This document shows positions 1 through 13,330 of a stretch of DNA of 64,000 nt, in pieces. The DNA is taken from assembly GCA_932294295.1 (NCBI GenBank), contig OW028574.1, positions 9,496,215 through 9,560,214 of the forward strand, read 5' to 3'. This DNA comes from Alitta virens (lineage: Eukaryota; Annelida; Polychaeta; Phyllodocida; Nereididae). The notes under the pieces were generated by a model. That model did not search any database, had not been told where the DNA came from, and saw only the letters and a list, made by a program, of their open reading frames with translations. Within the stretch, counting starts at the first letter, position 1, and the number at the start of each line of letters is the position of its first letter. A program made the translations under genes and the position numbers.

Positions 1-1272
1 GAACGTGCACTGTCCTTGTGGTCAATACTTGTGGTCATCCAATATGGCCATTTGGGCACGTTCTGGCCATTCGTCAACATTGGAGAAACAGGGATAAGGA
101 AGGCAGACTTGGCACTTGTGTGGGATGTAATGAAGAACTCCTCTGAAATAGGCTTAAACTTAGTGACATCCATAGCAACCAAGGATAATTTGGGAAGGCA
201 AACTGTCAGAAACTGATGGTTCGTGATTCTGATGTAGGGACTGTAGGTGGTGATGTCACTGACACATTGTCTGTTAACAATTCATGTTGCACAAAGTTCT
301 ATGAAGTTTCACCCACGTCGACTGTTAATTGTTCCATAATAGACCTATCTGCAATTCGGTATTGAACCAGCTACCGAACACTTGCGTTGAGTAGGAGTAT
401 TAGCTCATACACGCAACAGCATTTGGAGGCTCCTGCATACCATTGTAAGTATTTGCCATCGCAAACCAGCTGTCATGCAGAAAAGGCAGAATGAATCTCT
501 AGATTCAATCAAAGACAGCAACTGTGTGAGGCTTTAAGACTGAGACCTAAATCTGGCAATGTAAAACTTGACATGAGTTGCTAAAAGCAAAGTTTCTGCC
601 AGTTTTTTCAGTTGTGAATCCCTCGCTCTTGCAATCTGATGAATCAAAAATGGAATTTTCTTGCTGATTCAGCCAAGGTCATGAAGCGCTGTTTTTAATT
701 AGGTAACATTCCCTGGCGATTGACATCTTTCCTCCTGGAGAACATTTGCATCAAGTGTTGATCTTTTATGTCTGATGATGCAGTTTGCTTGATGCAATTG
801 AGTGGAACTGCATTCATCGACCACACACATACAATGGATGGAGTAATTCTCTTAAAGCTGCCACCCCAGTGTTTCTAAGAGTAATCTCTAATCCCTTTGA
901 TAATCGTCGATGAATGAAGAATTTGGGGACTTATTTTAATAAAATTTCAAAATGGTAATCTCAAAGTGTCTGTAAATATAAAGACAATAAATTGTGTGAA
1001 TACTTCTGAGTGCTTTTGCCAACTTGTTAATTTTTTTTAGAGAAATGGGAAATGTGCAATGGGAGAAATAAAGGCCTGCTGTCACAGTACCGAGTGTACA
1101 AACAAACCCTGAAACAAATTTCATTGTTGTGTCCGTCGTCAGACAGTGAAATTTAGGAGGTTCGTCATCTCAGTAATTCCAATATGGGAGGGTATATTGG
1201 AAGGTCTCCCGTGACATTCTATTGACAGGATTTAACCTTCTTCCTCTGAACGTGACAATCCAGATGCTTATA

Positions 1273-1311
1273 CTGCTGCTGATGCTGCTGCTGCTGCTGC
1301 TGCTGATGCTG
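1273..1311. repeat. CTG microsatellite with GATG interruptions
   Basis: About 12 triplets, mostly CTG. It reads as poly-Leu/Met on + and poly-Ala/Ser on -, which explains the short open frames around it. Confidence 0.93.
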
Positions 1312-3117
1312 GGCTTGATGCTGCAAAGAGTGATATCAAATATGATATCAAAGATTCCACAAAACCAGCTCCATCAGTTGACAAATGAACATTCATCCTC
1401 CTGGGAAGCCTTTGCGGGATTCTCCACCATTCGTTTGAGGAGTCGCAAGGTTCCTCAAGGAAATTGCCTCTTGTCAAAATAATTAACTAATCAATGTATA
1501 GAGGTTGCCTGACTCAGATCTAATCATCCGTTTTTAATCAACTTAGGATTTCCTGAAGTTACGTTTTCTTTTTCGCAGATTGTTCCAGTTGAGTGATAAC
1601 CGCCTCATGTGGGATTTCGAATCAGATTTTTTTTCGGAGTCTGCAGAAACGCTTGGTTACGAATGGTTATCAGTGATTTCCTGATTGCTTGAATGGTTTT
1701 TTTTTTCTAAACTTAATTGATATTTAATTTATTTATTGGAACATTGATTAAATACTGCCGGTCAATTACTTAAATGGTTACTTAGTATCGATACAGTGGT
1801 ATTGCTATCGGTGAATTGGCTACAATGAACCACCCAGGTGCAGTCCTCGCCCAATCGAGCATTTTCTCAAACAGTTCACAAAAGAACCAAACTGTAAACA
1901 TTAGATGAATTGATTGGCCCAATGAATCCATGAGAAATGTCACGTGTTAAACGACCTTGGGAGCTTGTCCTGTCCACACGTTTTGCCATCAATTCCTCAC
2001 AATGCAAAACCCCCCGAGTGGGGTTCGACCCTTGCCACATTAATTGACGAAGTGGCTGGCAGAAAGTGAACATTTTCTGGGGGCTAAATTGGCCAGATAT
2101 TGGCTTGATGGATTTGCTAGCATGCTGTGAATGTCAATAACGGTCAGGCAGCCAGCTGATTAATTCTCTCACACTTTACTGCTGCATGAAATAATTGCCC
2201 GGTCTCCTGACAACCGACTCAAACGCCTTTTATTACCAGAAGCCAAACAACCTAAAGAGAAGCATGTAATTACTGGAAAGACTCATGTGATGGAATTGCC
2301 CTGCATGCCAATGGAGACTGAGAACTTGATTGTCGCCTCTTGTTCTAACTCCTACTCCTGCCTGATTCGGTTACAGTCAAGTGTCATGAAGTAGTTCTTT
2401 GTGGACTTTGTTTCAGTTGATACAGTGAATGCGCTTTGATGAATGTAGGCGATTTTAGGAATAATAATAAATAAATTTGTATAGCATCCGTTTCAGATAT
2501 TATTTCTGCTCACCGGCGCTCAATAAGGCAACAATACCGATTCCTTTTTTTCCTTAATTGCTCTTTAATGTTGTATAGGTGTGCATAGTATACATATGAT
2601 GTGATATTCTTGTAACGGTCTAATGAATGAATTGAATTGAATTGTGGATTGATGTACATATATGTAGCTTGGAAAGGGAAAGTCACTGATAGATCTTGTT
2701 TGGTTGCACAGATCATGTGTGGGTTTATTGTTCTTTGATACGTGTGTAGTAAGGGTGTTCCATAGCGTAGCCTGACCTTATCTCTCGTGGAGCCGAAGAC
2801 TTTGAAGCCTCAATGTCACTATGCTGCTGTATGTAAACCTTAGTGAAGGAAATAGGTGCCATTTAAAGCATTGATGGATAGGTGAGCTCAGTAGACTTGT
2901 GAATATAATTACAGCAGACATCTGATGCACATTGGCCGGCTGCCGGACTGGTATCAAAGATGTGGTAGATTTCAGGAAGTTCCGGAGTCAATAAATCAAG
3001 AAGCAGACGACAGCGGGAAGCGCGGGAACTTTCAATCATGGCGGCCTGAGTTCTCCTGTCTGGAAGGCGGAAAGCCAATCGAACGGAAACGTCACGACTG
3101 CGCGTGCAATTTGTCAA

Positions 3118-3131
3118 CTGTGACGTCACAG
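3118..3131. promoter_or_regulatory. Extended CRE palindrome in a CpG-richer patch
   Basis: CTGTGACGTCACAG is a perfect 14-bp palindrome with a full CRE core. The 200 bp upstream (2925-3117) are richer in G, C and CpG than the surrounding intron. It could be an enhancer or cryptic promoter; no transcript evidence. Confidence 0.35.
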
Positions 3132-5219
3132 ATTAACTAGTTGCCGCTCAATCATTTTTTATCACTAATGACTGTCACGCACGTTGAATGGCGCTTCCGT
3201 CTTAATTCGTTCAGCCTCCCAAAGACTGTTCGGAATATTAAATTAATCAAATGTCCCATTTTACCAAACGACACAAATGCCATCAATCAAACATATTGGG
3301 AAAATGGCTGAAAATGCTAATTGTGCTGCCACTTTTTCTATGGAGTTAACATGTCAAGTACCGCATGCTAATTGTGCAATCAATTTACATTTCATTTTTT
3401 AGTAACCAAAACTCTTTTCCTGTCCACGACGTTCCTCTATGGTTATATCCAACTTTCGCAAGAGACATTCCACAGCTCCCGCCCGCCTCTTCCTTTTTCT
3501 GATGCTATATTTGGGCCAGCCTGCCAGATGGGTCAATTGGCATCCAGATAGATGAGGAAGCTGCAAACGGCAGCATCCCGGCCTATCCCCGTGTCAGCCA
3601 CTTAATAGGAAAAGTCAGAGTGTCATCAAGATGTCACGTGCTGTTATCCTATCCAGCAAGACATGGCCGACCTCTGCCCTCCATTCACCTTGTTGAAACA
3701 AACGACCTTCTAGACCTCTTTGCCACAGAGACGATCCTTCAAAAACATCTTTCAGCTCTAGGTCTGCCTCCACAGGGCCGCCTTGAGGTACACTGTGAAG
3801 GAACTGAGGTATGGAATTGGAAGATTCCTTTTTGTGTATCCATGATTACAAGTAAAAATATCCATCTGCATTTTTTGTAGCTATCTGGATTTCTGTGGCA
3901 TATCTTTGACATTAGTCTTTTCCATCCTCATCCAACTATCTTCATCCACCTGCCTAGTTTCATCCAGCCTCCCAGTTTCACCCAGCCTCTTGCAACCGCA
4001 GAAACATCAGCATCGTTGCAGCAGCAGCATCGTTGCAGCAGTAGCATCGTTGGGAGATGCCCTCGGCTGCGGGAAATATTGGGGTAATAGATGTGTGACC
4101 TCACAGATGGAGAGTGACACTGACTGGAGCATACCACGCATCAGAGAGCCCAGCATCATCAGCAGACTGATGCGGCTTCCCCTTGCATGCCTCTTGTAGC
4201 AACCTGCATCCAACTACATCAACCTGCAGTGTGCAAGAGCATTATCATGTACATGCTTTTAATCTATATAACTCTGAAGTACAATGGATGAATGATTGAG
4301 CATTGAGGCAGTGAAAGTACACCTAGAATTCGTCATTCCATTAGATAAACATCAAATGGAATGGAAAGGCAAAAGTTGAAAGAAATGAATGAAGTTTTGT
4401 GAATGCAATAACTTTCCTTAGATACCGTCACCTTTTTAAAAATAGATAGTTACTGCTACGTATTTTAAACTTGGATGGTTATCAAGTCCTGTCAGACAAC
4501 CCATCATAGACTTGGCACTCCGATGCAGGAATCCATCTACAACAATGAACAAGAACATCACTTCATTAGTCTTTGATAGACAGTGCAACATTTCTATGCA
4601 TGTACATCTCTGCAGTGTTTCATTTGCCTCCTGTGATGTATGAATTCCTCATGAAATGTCACATTTTGCCTTCACGTTGCACAAGTCATTGGGGTGGCCC
4701 CATTCCGTTTCTCTCTGAACTTGTCACCGTATTTCTGAACATTTCGATTGCTTTCTATTTTGTCTGGGCGCCTCTCTGTCACCCTACTCTTTATTTTGTT
4801 GACTCTCCGTAAATTGTTTTTTTTGGGGGGTTGACACTAGATGGGACATCTGCCTATGGCCACTTTGACTCAGAAAACACCAATTGATGAGAGGAATTCA
4901 CTGCAAAAATGTAGCCATTCAAACTGCAGAGACTGGCGAGTCCTTGCCAGTAAATGACTTGCAAGGCAAAGGTTACAGGAGACTGTTCTTCAGATTGTCC
5001 TGGCTCCATATAGCGGGCTCAAATGCATACAGAAATTGGCAACCAGCAATCGGCAGAGTATGAAATGGACTAAATTGATGAAGTATGATTTGGCAATGTA
5101 TGTGAGGGGTGTCGTGTGTATGCCCTCCCAAGCGTGGGGTTTTTGGGATGATTTAAAATGATATGAGTTGCTTTTGTCTGTTGTGACAAACTTCAGGACA
5201 AGAAAGTGTTGCTATTTGA

Positions 5220-5300
5220 TTTGATTTTTCTTTAGAATATAATTTACCAGGGTATCCCAATCAGAACAGTTGCTTATATTGAAAATGTAAGAATATACAA
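5220..5300 (-). mobile_element. Probable LINE 3' terminus, minus strand
   Basis: On the minus strand, CAACTGTTCTGATTGGGATA and CCCTGGTAAATTATATTC are followed by an ATCAA-rich tail. This is the typical layout of CR1/L2-like 3' UTR ends (a CTG(T)T..GATA-CCCTGGTAAAT block and a simple tail). No coding part is left. Confidence 0.45.
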
Positions 5301-5502
5301 TCGTGTACATTTTATAAGTTATCTTGTGTAAAGTTAGTAAATTTTGACCAGAAATGCGATTGAGCTATACAATATAAAGAGACTAGTTAGGATAAGGTAG
5401 TGGTCATTTTTATAGTAATGCTCATGGCTGTGTGCGGAATTATTAAAATCATGCAGTCTTAGGTCTCACTTCAGTTCCTAACACGTGCTAAATCGCCAAT
5501 GG

Positions 5503-5657
5503 TACATGGCCAAATGTGCCACGTGCGTCTTTTTTTAGAAGGATAAACGCATGGAAAATTCATGGTTTTTGCCTATATAAAATTAGGTGAAAACGATATG
5601 TTTTCCATGCGTTTATCCAAACACATGGAAAACGCACGTAGCACATTTGGCCATGTA
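5503..5657. mobile_element. Foldback MITE family 1, copy
   Basis: The left end is TA-CATGGCCAAATGTGCCAC and the right end GTAGCACATTTGGCCATG-TA. The whole 155 bp is an imperfect hairpin built from CCATGCGTTT modules in both orientations around a short AT-rich loop. No coding capacity. Confidence 0.9.
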
Positions 5658-8391
5658 TATATGGACTGTGAACAGAAACCATCTGAGCAAGGTCAGAATC
5701 AACATGGAAAAGAATTTGTGAAATCCTGCAATGTGTTCCCTGATTGCACGAGTCGTGGGCTGAGGCTGGCAATTTCTTGCTCTCGCTTCTTCTCCCATTG
5801 TCTTTTTTCTTTTTTTATTCCCAGGGTGCTCCTGTGACAGATATAGCAAGCACACATATGGGATTGCCCCCCTCCTCCTCACCAGACTGAGACAGGACTT
5901 AAGTCCCCTCTGCCTGTCTGTTTTATCCTATCCAATCTTTGCCACAGGAACAGATGGCCAGGTTAGAGATGGCCCGCTGATTGCAGTGCCCACCCAGCAA
6001 ATGTGTTTTCTGCCTCTCTGGTATTTGTGATTCCAGCCACTTGTGATTGTGCCGGGACAATATGTTTCTTGTTTCACCGTCTGATTGTCTACTGTTCTGG
6101 CCTCAGATAAACCTATTTTCTCCCCTCTGCGACTAAACGAAGCCGGCTCAAGATTATGGCAGACTTGGCTCTGAAAAATGCAGTTTTTGGCACTAGGCAA
6201 AAGGTCTGCAGCTGTTGGAGGTACTATGGTCCATGGAATTGCAAATATTTCTTGATTTAAGCCTATGCAAATTGACAGTGCAATATAGTGGTTGGTTCAT
6301 TTAGGCAATCTTATAAAGCATATTGTATATAAAGGATTAAATACCCACGTATTGAAAAAGGAAACAAATTGTTCGGGGTCTTGCAGATGTCTGTTTAATT
6401 TTGCTCTGCTGTCTGGAGAACTACATTGGAGTAGATAGAGTCTGTAGGGACAAGATATGCATAAATATGTATTTAATGCAGGATATAATGCAAGGTAAGT
6501 GCAGTGTGTGACAGGCAGTTGTGACAAGGTCACATTACTACTGCTACAGCCTGCCCTCCTCCCGTAGTTAGTGAGAAATGGCTAATTTCCTGGGACTGTC
6601 AGGTACCTAGAACTGTCATCTTGTGTCCCAGTATGTTCCAGGCTCCCTTACTTATGCCATTCCTCATTGCCATTCCACATTGCCATTCCATATTGTCATT
6701 CCACATTGCCATTCTATATTCCTGTTCCACTTTACTATTCCCACTCCATTCTATCACTGTTTGCCCCAAATGTGTCTGTGCTTCATACATGTGACACCAG
6801 TGCTACAGACTCCTACAATGTTCAGAATACTGTTGCTACAATGTTAGTCTAATCAGGTGACTGTCACTAAAATGTCTCACAAATGTCATTTGCATCCACT
6901 TGATTCTGTAGTAGTGCTTATGTGTAGGTTGTAAAGATGCAGTGCAACCTATTTTCCACAATCAGTGTTTTTCCCTCCATTAAATATAACGTACATAATG
7001 TTACAATGCTCTGCAGTGAAAAGCCAAATCGATTCGACCATTAGTATCATCGAAACTGCAAGAGAAATATAACAATTTTCTTGAGATTGCAACATTAAAA
7101 AGTCATTTCGGACTTGTAAAGACCCAGTGAAACATAAATCTCCTGGCTGCTGGTTCTGATTCAGCTTCATTATGGCATGCCACATGTCGTTATGTTCTCT
7201 CTGGCCCCACCAGTGGAATGCAATGATTTCAAGTCATTTGTTTACACTGGTTAAAAATTAGATCGATCAGGAATTAGTGAGGAGCATTTTTAAAGGGCAT
7301 TTTGGCTCATGGGCATTTTGCATGATCAATGGGCAATAGTAATGAACCTTGAGGCATGCCTGATTCTGCTGGAGGCTCCTTGGCTGCTGTGCTATTATAA
7401 ATTTAGTGGTGCAAAAACATTTACCTTTATTATCACTGCGAAATCACTCTCCTGTGGCTGCTTGGAATAAATTGAAAGACATGCGTCACACCAAACATGG
7501 CCTTATTATGGAAATTAGAACATGCATCTTGTTATCTCTGTATGGTTGAATAATCAAATGATGTTAGATGTTGCTGAGGTTATTATATGACAGTCTTTCT
7601 CAGCTCTGTGCTAATTTATTCAATAAGTCGTGGTCACAGTAGATGCTTTAGAGAACAACAGTTACGATACATTGGTCATATTTGGTCATGTTATTTTTCT
7701 ATAAAATTTAATGGACATGTAAAAGAACACATTCAGTTATCTTTACATATAGTTTGTTATGCAGTGAAACGAGACAGTTGCATGAAATACACAGAATATC
7801 AACTGTCTATTTAAATGGACAGAACACAAGTGTTGACAGTGTGTACCCTTGCATCATGCCAGCCTACTTAATTTTTCTGATGGAAAGCGTGTAGGAGAGT
7901 GAGGCAGTGGGCCTCGCGGGCCAGCCATGTTTGGCAGAATGAGTTGTGAATTTGGGCCGCTGGGCATCTTGGCTACATGATGTCTCTCCATGCTGTTAGT
8001 GATGAGGGTTTCTTCATTAAGCGGCTAATGGTCCATGATTGGTGCCTCTAAGTTGGTTAGCAAGGATTTCCAAGAGGCTTGGAACACAACCAGCTAATGA
8101 GTGGCCCAGCAAGGCAGTTCCACAATCATGTTAGGCTGGTGTATTGAGGTCCATACAAGGAATATTGCATACCAGACTGTATGCAGCACCTCTTTGCATA
8201 CATTTGACATGCAGCACACCGAGCCTAGGTCTTGTGGGTAGAAACCTCCAGTATATACAGCAGTCTAGCATCAGTTGTCTGGCTTAGTCTAGCTTAGTCT
8301 AGCTTATTTTGGATGGGACGTTGTAAATGGTTGCACCATATGATTATTTGATTTTTGCTTACATGGTTGCATGGACGTTGATGCATGCTTG

Positions 8392-8547
8392 TACATGGCC
8401 AAATGTGCCACGTGCGTTTTCCATGCGTTTGGATAAATTCATGGAAAACGCATGGTTTTTGCCTCATTATAATTAGCTAAAAAAACATGCGTTTTCCATG
8501 CGTTTATCCTTCTCATGGAAAACACTTGTGGCACATTTGGCCATGTA
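8392..8547. mobile_element. Foldback MITE family 1, full-length copy
   Basis: The left end TA-CATGGCCAAATGTGCCAC and right end GTGGCACATTTGGCCATG-TA pair along the arms. The centre is CATTATAATTAGCTAAAAAA. 156 bp. Confidence 0.92.
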
Positions 8548-10394
8548 ACTCACTTGTTGAATAAGAGTTTTACAGCAAATTTCATGGATCTGGAAACTAA
8601 ACTCCAGAGCAGAGTGAGCTCCTCCGGAGGACAGCGTGCAAATGCAGGACTCCCATTGGCTGAGGGATGCTTTTATCTAGTTTCCATGACATCATGCAAT
8701 GCATTCTTCTTTTTAACAATTTCACCTTTTTCCAACTATCACGAAACTTTCTATCATTTGTGGATAACAAGGGTCTGATTCTAATTTCTTTTCTTTGTGT
8801 CTGGCGCGCATGCATGTCCCAAAATATAACATTATTAGCGTTTGAAATACGACCAAATTAATAGAAGAACATGGAAGGTTTTAAATCAACAGGTAACCAC
8901 AATGCCAGCTTTTGTGTTTTTTTTCTGCAAACTTGTCAGAATCATGTCTGAGGAAAACTGGATTGTGTCAGGTGAAAAGTGTCCAGGTTAAAATCCAATT
9001 CCTCATTCGTTACAAAACAATACTGCCTGTTAAACCTTGCAAAAATATTCAGAAAGAGCTGTTATGATATTAAATGAGCTTGAATGCCTTCCAAGTTATC
9101 TAAAGGGAATGTATATCATTATATATTAGGTATCATTGTTTGTAATTTGTTAGACATTTTTAATTGAATGATATGATGAACAGTCGTGTTGCTCATTTTG
9201 AGAGCTTCGACTGGCAACTACAAGCTAAAAATACCAATGCAACTGGTCATCCACTGTAATTGTAAGCTGTACTTCGCTGTCAGAAGAACTCATACTGAAA
9301 GCATTACTAGTGGCCTAAGCCAGCTGCTCACAAGGGTAACTAACTCTGACTGACTTCACAGACCCAGAGAGCTACTCTTTCTCGTCAGCATGAAGTTACT
9401 CGTGCACTCGGCCATTTTGAGCTGAGCCTGTTGACATATGATGAGACCCGAATGACAGCTAGATGACACCAGCTAACAGCTCTATGGCACCCGGCTGACA
9501 GCTCAATGAGCCGTGGGTGGTACACCAGCACCACTGGGAGGTATATTAGCCTAGCAGTAGGCACATTTGGCCAGCCACATTGTGGAGGCACATTTGGGCT
9601 GGCTGCCTGGCTTATTGCTGCAGACGCATTTCTCGGTTGCCATGGCGTGCAGCTACTCATTTGCATAAGCACGTGATTTAGGTGTTGCGGCGTTGCTAAG
9701 CCTCTCACTTAGGTTGCTATGTGGTGTGCATTATGGGCGGATTAAGGCTGTTTGGACAGAAAAGTAATAAAAGTTGTAGAAGTTAGGTAATTTGGTCATC
9801 TCGGGTCAATCCTTCGGCAAGTGAGCTCTGTTTTACCAGACATCAGAAAAAAAGCTTTTAAAAGTTTCTTCGACAAACTGATTTATGTTACACAATTGGG
9901 ATGGTGTGGCCCTCTAAGACTAGCACTTACCACTCATTAGGGTTGATTAATGATTTTTTTTTTAAGATTTTGCATTAATTTTCACGTCCATTATGTGGCA
10001 AATGTCTTGTTACAGAGGATTCAAACAAACTGAAGCATGAGATTTATGGAAGTTTTGATGTGATGTCATGGTGTTATAAAAAGCTCTGACCAATTCCTAA
10101 GTTGTTTGGTCAAACAAATTGTTGATTCCAGGGAAGGTCTTAAGAAGTAAATGTGGTTCAGAAATTTTGCAGCAATTCTGACTATTTCATTTAGATGCCC
10201 TCTCCCCACCCACTAGAATGAAGAAGCAGTTGCAATATCATGATCATAGTTATGATGATTGCCAAGTCAGCTACAAATGCAAGTCGTTCTAGATGGTAGT
10301 AATAAACATATAGCCGCTGCATAAGTTGTAATGGAAATAATGTTGAGAAACTCATTTGTTTGATTTTCAGTGTTGCTTGGTATTAGTGACATAT

Positions 10395-10590
10395 TCAGAT
10401 TCATTTATTTTATTTCACATTCATAAAACATATGTTATAAATTTAATTTTCACAACAATTTGTATATAATGTTAGGAGACTACACTAAGAAGGTATCCCT
10501 TGGCTATCGTGGGGCCACCTACAGGGATTAAAGAATCATAAAATATTCTCTATACTATTTCAAATTAACAAAACAAAAATATAAACAGTG
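10395..10590 (-). mobile_element. Possible LINE 3' UTR, minus strand
   Basis: On the minus strand, GGTGGCCCCACGATAGCC and GGATACCTTCTTAGTGTAG are followed by AT-rich sequence ending GAAATAAAATAAATGAATC. That simple-repeat tail is the kind found at LINE 3' ends. No ORF remains; family unknown. Confidence 0.35.
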
Positions 10591-11360
10591 CTCTTCATTG
10601 TAAGGCAAGATTGTGAGGCTGTTAATTTGACCAGCATAAGTATTGTATATATAGATGAAACAAATAAGTGGGAAATGTGTGTTATCAGAACTAAATGTTT
10701 TGTCTTATGTTACTTTGTGTTTAAGTTTCGTGGGCATTAGTTATATGAGAAACGCATTGACAACAACATATTCCGCGCCAACATAGTAATTTTATACCAT
10801 GTCTGTTTCTGCGTATGTATAAAATCCTATTTCATATGCGCATCCAAATATGTTATATGCTTTCACATGGAAATTATTGATGATATTTTGGTTAAAACCA
10901 ACGGAGTGGAAGTGTGAAAGTCGACCAAATAAATATTCGTGTATTTAACTTGCTTATTCATCTCATAGATATCATGTAAAGTTTATTTAAATTATGTGCG
11001 TGGCAGTCATTCTGCAAGACCTTGAATGTTGTGCCCAGCATGTTTTAAGAATTACGTAACTTTAAACGAAATTGCTTGAGGCAAATGTACAATTCACATG
11101 CATTGCCCAATTAATTTGAAGGACGCCAGTTTAGTGCAAAGATGAATTTTATGCGGCAATTTTAATTAGGGCAGGCTGTATGCTAATTTAGTGATGAACG
11201 TAGGAGATTGCACGTCAAGTCATTTTCGGTGAATAGGCCTAAGCAAGAAAAGAAACTACAGTGTTTGTAGTGGTTAACTGGTATTTGTTTGTGTCATTAA
11301 ACCGTTCCATAAATTGCGTCAGTTGTTAGACCGAACTGTTTAATTGTGACGCTTTGATTG

Positions 11361-11368
11361 TGACGTCA
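11361..11368. promoter_or_regulatory. CRE palindrome TGACGTCA
   Basis: A full CRE core in the context TTGTGACGTCATTTCC. It is a motif match only. Confidence 0.25.
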
Positions 11369-12118
11369 TTTCCAAGGCACTCTATCAAAATTGTCCTTAA
11401 ATCTCGTAGTAGGCCTACTCAAGTTATCGTTAAAGCTCCACTGTCTGCCGAATTTACTATTTTCTAAAACTTCATCAAATGATTGAAAATCACCTTATTT
11501 GATCAAGGCACACGCTATATGTGCAGATATATTTCTACGATGTGACGAAATAGTCAATTCAAATCGACTGGCTATTGCCAGTATTGGGCCAGTGGATAAT
11601 AGCACTACAAAACTGGATTGTTTCATACCAGTCTGAAATGAGCCGGTTTTAGAAGATCGCTAATAAGCTAATGAATCTATTAGGCAAAAAACAAATGATA
11701 CATTGAAATAAACCAAATTGTGTACTATATAATGTATCTGACCAGAGGCAAGCAGCATAGAACTTTACTGCTGTATATCTAGAGGCCAAGGAGCCTGGCT
11801 GAGGGGATTACAGCCCAGGGACTGACAGGAGATTTCTCAACCATCTTCAATTGTGCTGAATAGGGCTGTAGGCAAGGTGAAATGGACTATCGGCAGACAG
11901 GGAATTGTATTGATGCAAACAAGACACATGCCGAGTGAATAAGAGACTACAGCACATTTTCTCTTTAATACATCAGATTTATCGGCCTCTAACGGATGAA
12001 GGAGAGTCTAGATATAGAAAAAGCACAAAGTATAAGTTTACTAGGTTGATTATGTGTAGATATTAAGAGGTCTTGTCTGTGTGGTAGTAACATTTGAACA
12101 TCACTTGACGACCATAAA

Positions 12119-12444
12119 CATAGTTAGTTTAATTAAAAACGGCCTGTCAAATTTAACCTAGAAAAAGCTTGACAACTTTGCTGTATGATGCTACCTGCCA
12201 CTAAACGGAACTGTCTGGCTATAGCTGGCTACTCGACGCTGGATCTAAAAGTACATATTTATGATGTATTAGATCAATTTCTTACACTTACCAAGGTTTA
12301 TATTTTTCTGTTGTGATAGGTGTAAGCTGATTATTATAAGCTGGAAGTAGACAGAAGCAGCTGGCTTTAGCCAGTTATAGCTTAAGCCAGGAATAGGTTA
12401 CTACAGCTGTCTAGAGTCGACCTTATTTTATAAAACTAACTGTA
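12119..12444 (+). mobile_element. TIR family 2 (Tc1/mariner-like MITE), copy
   Basis: GTTAGTTTAATTAAAAACGG at the left and TTTTATAAAACTAACTG-TA at the right are inverted ends. The interior shares ACCAAGGTTTATATTT, GACAGAAGCAGCTGGCTTT and TAGAGTCGACC with the other three copies. No transposase frame is present, so it is non-autonomous. Confidence 0.85.
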
Positions 12445-13112
12445 TGTGCATTTTGTCAAGCAATGTCAGATGTTTCGATGGTTGATTTATAGACAGTGAA
12501 GACAGATATTGCAGGCTCTGTGATGAGGCTGATTTGAATTAACAATGAGATTTTGACAAAGAAAGTTATTGAAATTTAATGACTAGAGGGAATGGTTACA
12601 AAATGCATAATGAGACGAGCAGTGTCTTGGAGGTTCGGAATGCTCTTTGGGTTTGTCAAAGAATGTGTGGGAGCATGCAGCAGCATTTGGAGGTAGCTGA
12701 GGGTGCTATGTGTTGTGTGACATGCATTTCTGTCAATAGCACAGTGACCGCCTGATGCTGCCTTGGTTGGCCCCCTGCAGCGAACTCCTCCCCTCAGCGG
12801 CGCAGCTGTAATAGCGCAGAGCAGCTGGGAGAAACACTAGCCAATAGTTAGTGAGTGAGACAGGATGCGACAGCCTCTCCTCACTTCCTCTTCTCTTTCT
12901 CTGTCTTTTAATGGATACCGTGCATAGGAAAATGTAGAGGAAGGCCCTATGGTCGGCTCTTTGCTTGGATTACACTAATGAGCGGATGTTAGCAGAATAA
13001 ACGGATGCCACTTACAAGTGTACAGTTGTGAGGAGGAGCTGAGTTGCTAAGCTCATGCAAGCAATTATGGAGTACCTAGTGACAGTTTTCTCTCTTCTTC
13101 TCCCTGTTTCAG

Positions 13113-13330
13113 TGGCCACTGTCGTTACCTTCGATGGCACGCAACACGTCCAGATTGAACTCGCCGAGGAATCACGCACCGAAGCCGAGGACATCACACT
13201 TCGCTTTCAGAGTTCCCGTCCCAACGGTTTGCTCTTTGCGACTTCCTCAACCAATGCAGCGGACCGCATCGAACTCATGCTGGACAATGGTCAGATGCGA
13301 CTGGACATTGAACTTGGCTCTGGTGTAAAG
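13113..13330 (+). CDS. NRXN: Neurexin, exon encoding first half of LNS4 (laminin G) domain
   Basis: This exon encodes the N-terminal half of a laminin-G/LNS domain. Neurexins are presynaptic single-pass adhesion receptors that organise synapses by binding partners such as neuroligins. The translation starts with a split codon (..TG) and then 72 full codons beginning ATVVTFDG. It contains TEAEDITLRFQSSRPNGLLF and ends IELMLDNGQMRLDIELGSG then VK. The TEAED.(S/T)LRF block, the pnG(L/I)L.AT turn and the L..G...L...L strand pair match alpha-neurexin LNS4 more closely than generic laminin G. The acceptor is a long pyrimidine tract ending TTTCAG at 13112; the donor is AAG|GTATGT. Start phase is 1 and end phase 0. 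An in-frame ATG lies upstream at 13055, but it is inside the acceptor tract and I treat that extension as intronic. Orthology is from remembered family features, not an alignment. Confidence 0.9.

Larger units (their letters stand above)
1..13112 (+). other. Intron upstream of neurexin LNS4 exon A
   Basis: No coding exon could be recognised here on either strand. The preceding neurexin exon should encode the second EGF repeat, and I saw no stretch with the expected cysteine spacing. The segment holds two foldback MITEs (5503-5657, 8392-8547), one copy of the second TIR family (12119-12444), two probable LINE 3' ends on the minus strand (5220-5300, 10395-10590), a CTG-type repeat (1273-1311) and two CRE palindromes (3118-3131, 11361-11368). 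The rest is AT-rich unique-looking sequence. That it is intron rather than intergenic is inferred from exon A beginning with a splice acceptor and a split codon. Confidence 0.7.

Noticed and set aside
9559..9605. GGCACATTTGGCC fragment resembling the MITE family 1 end
   Set aside because: Only 13 bp match and no opposite arm or TA-flanked terminus.
13055..13112. N-terminal extension of the LNS4 frame starting at ATG 13055
   Set aside because: The region is a textbook pyrimidine tract and acceptor; the next codon is split across a splice junction as expected for neurexin. Kept only as a low-probability finding.
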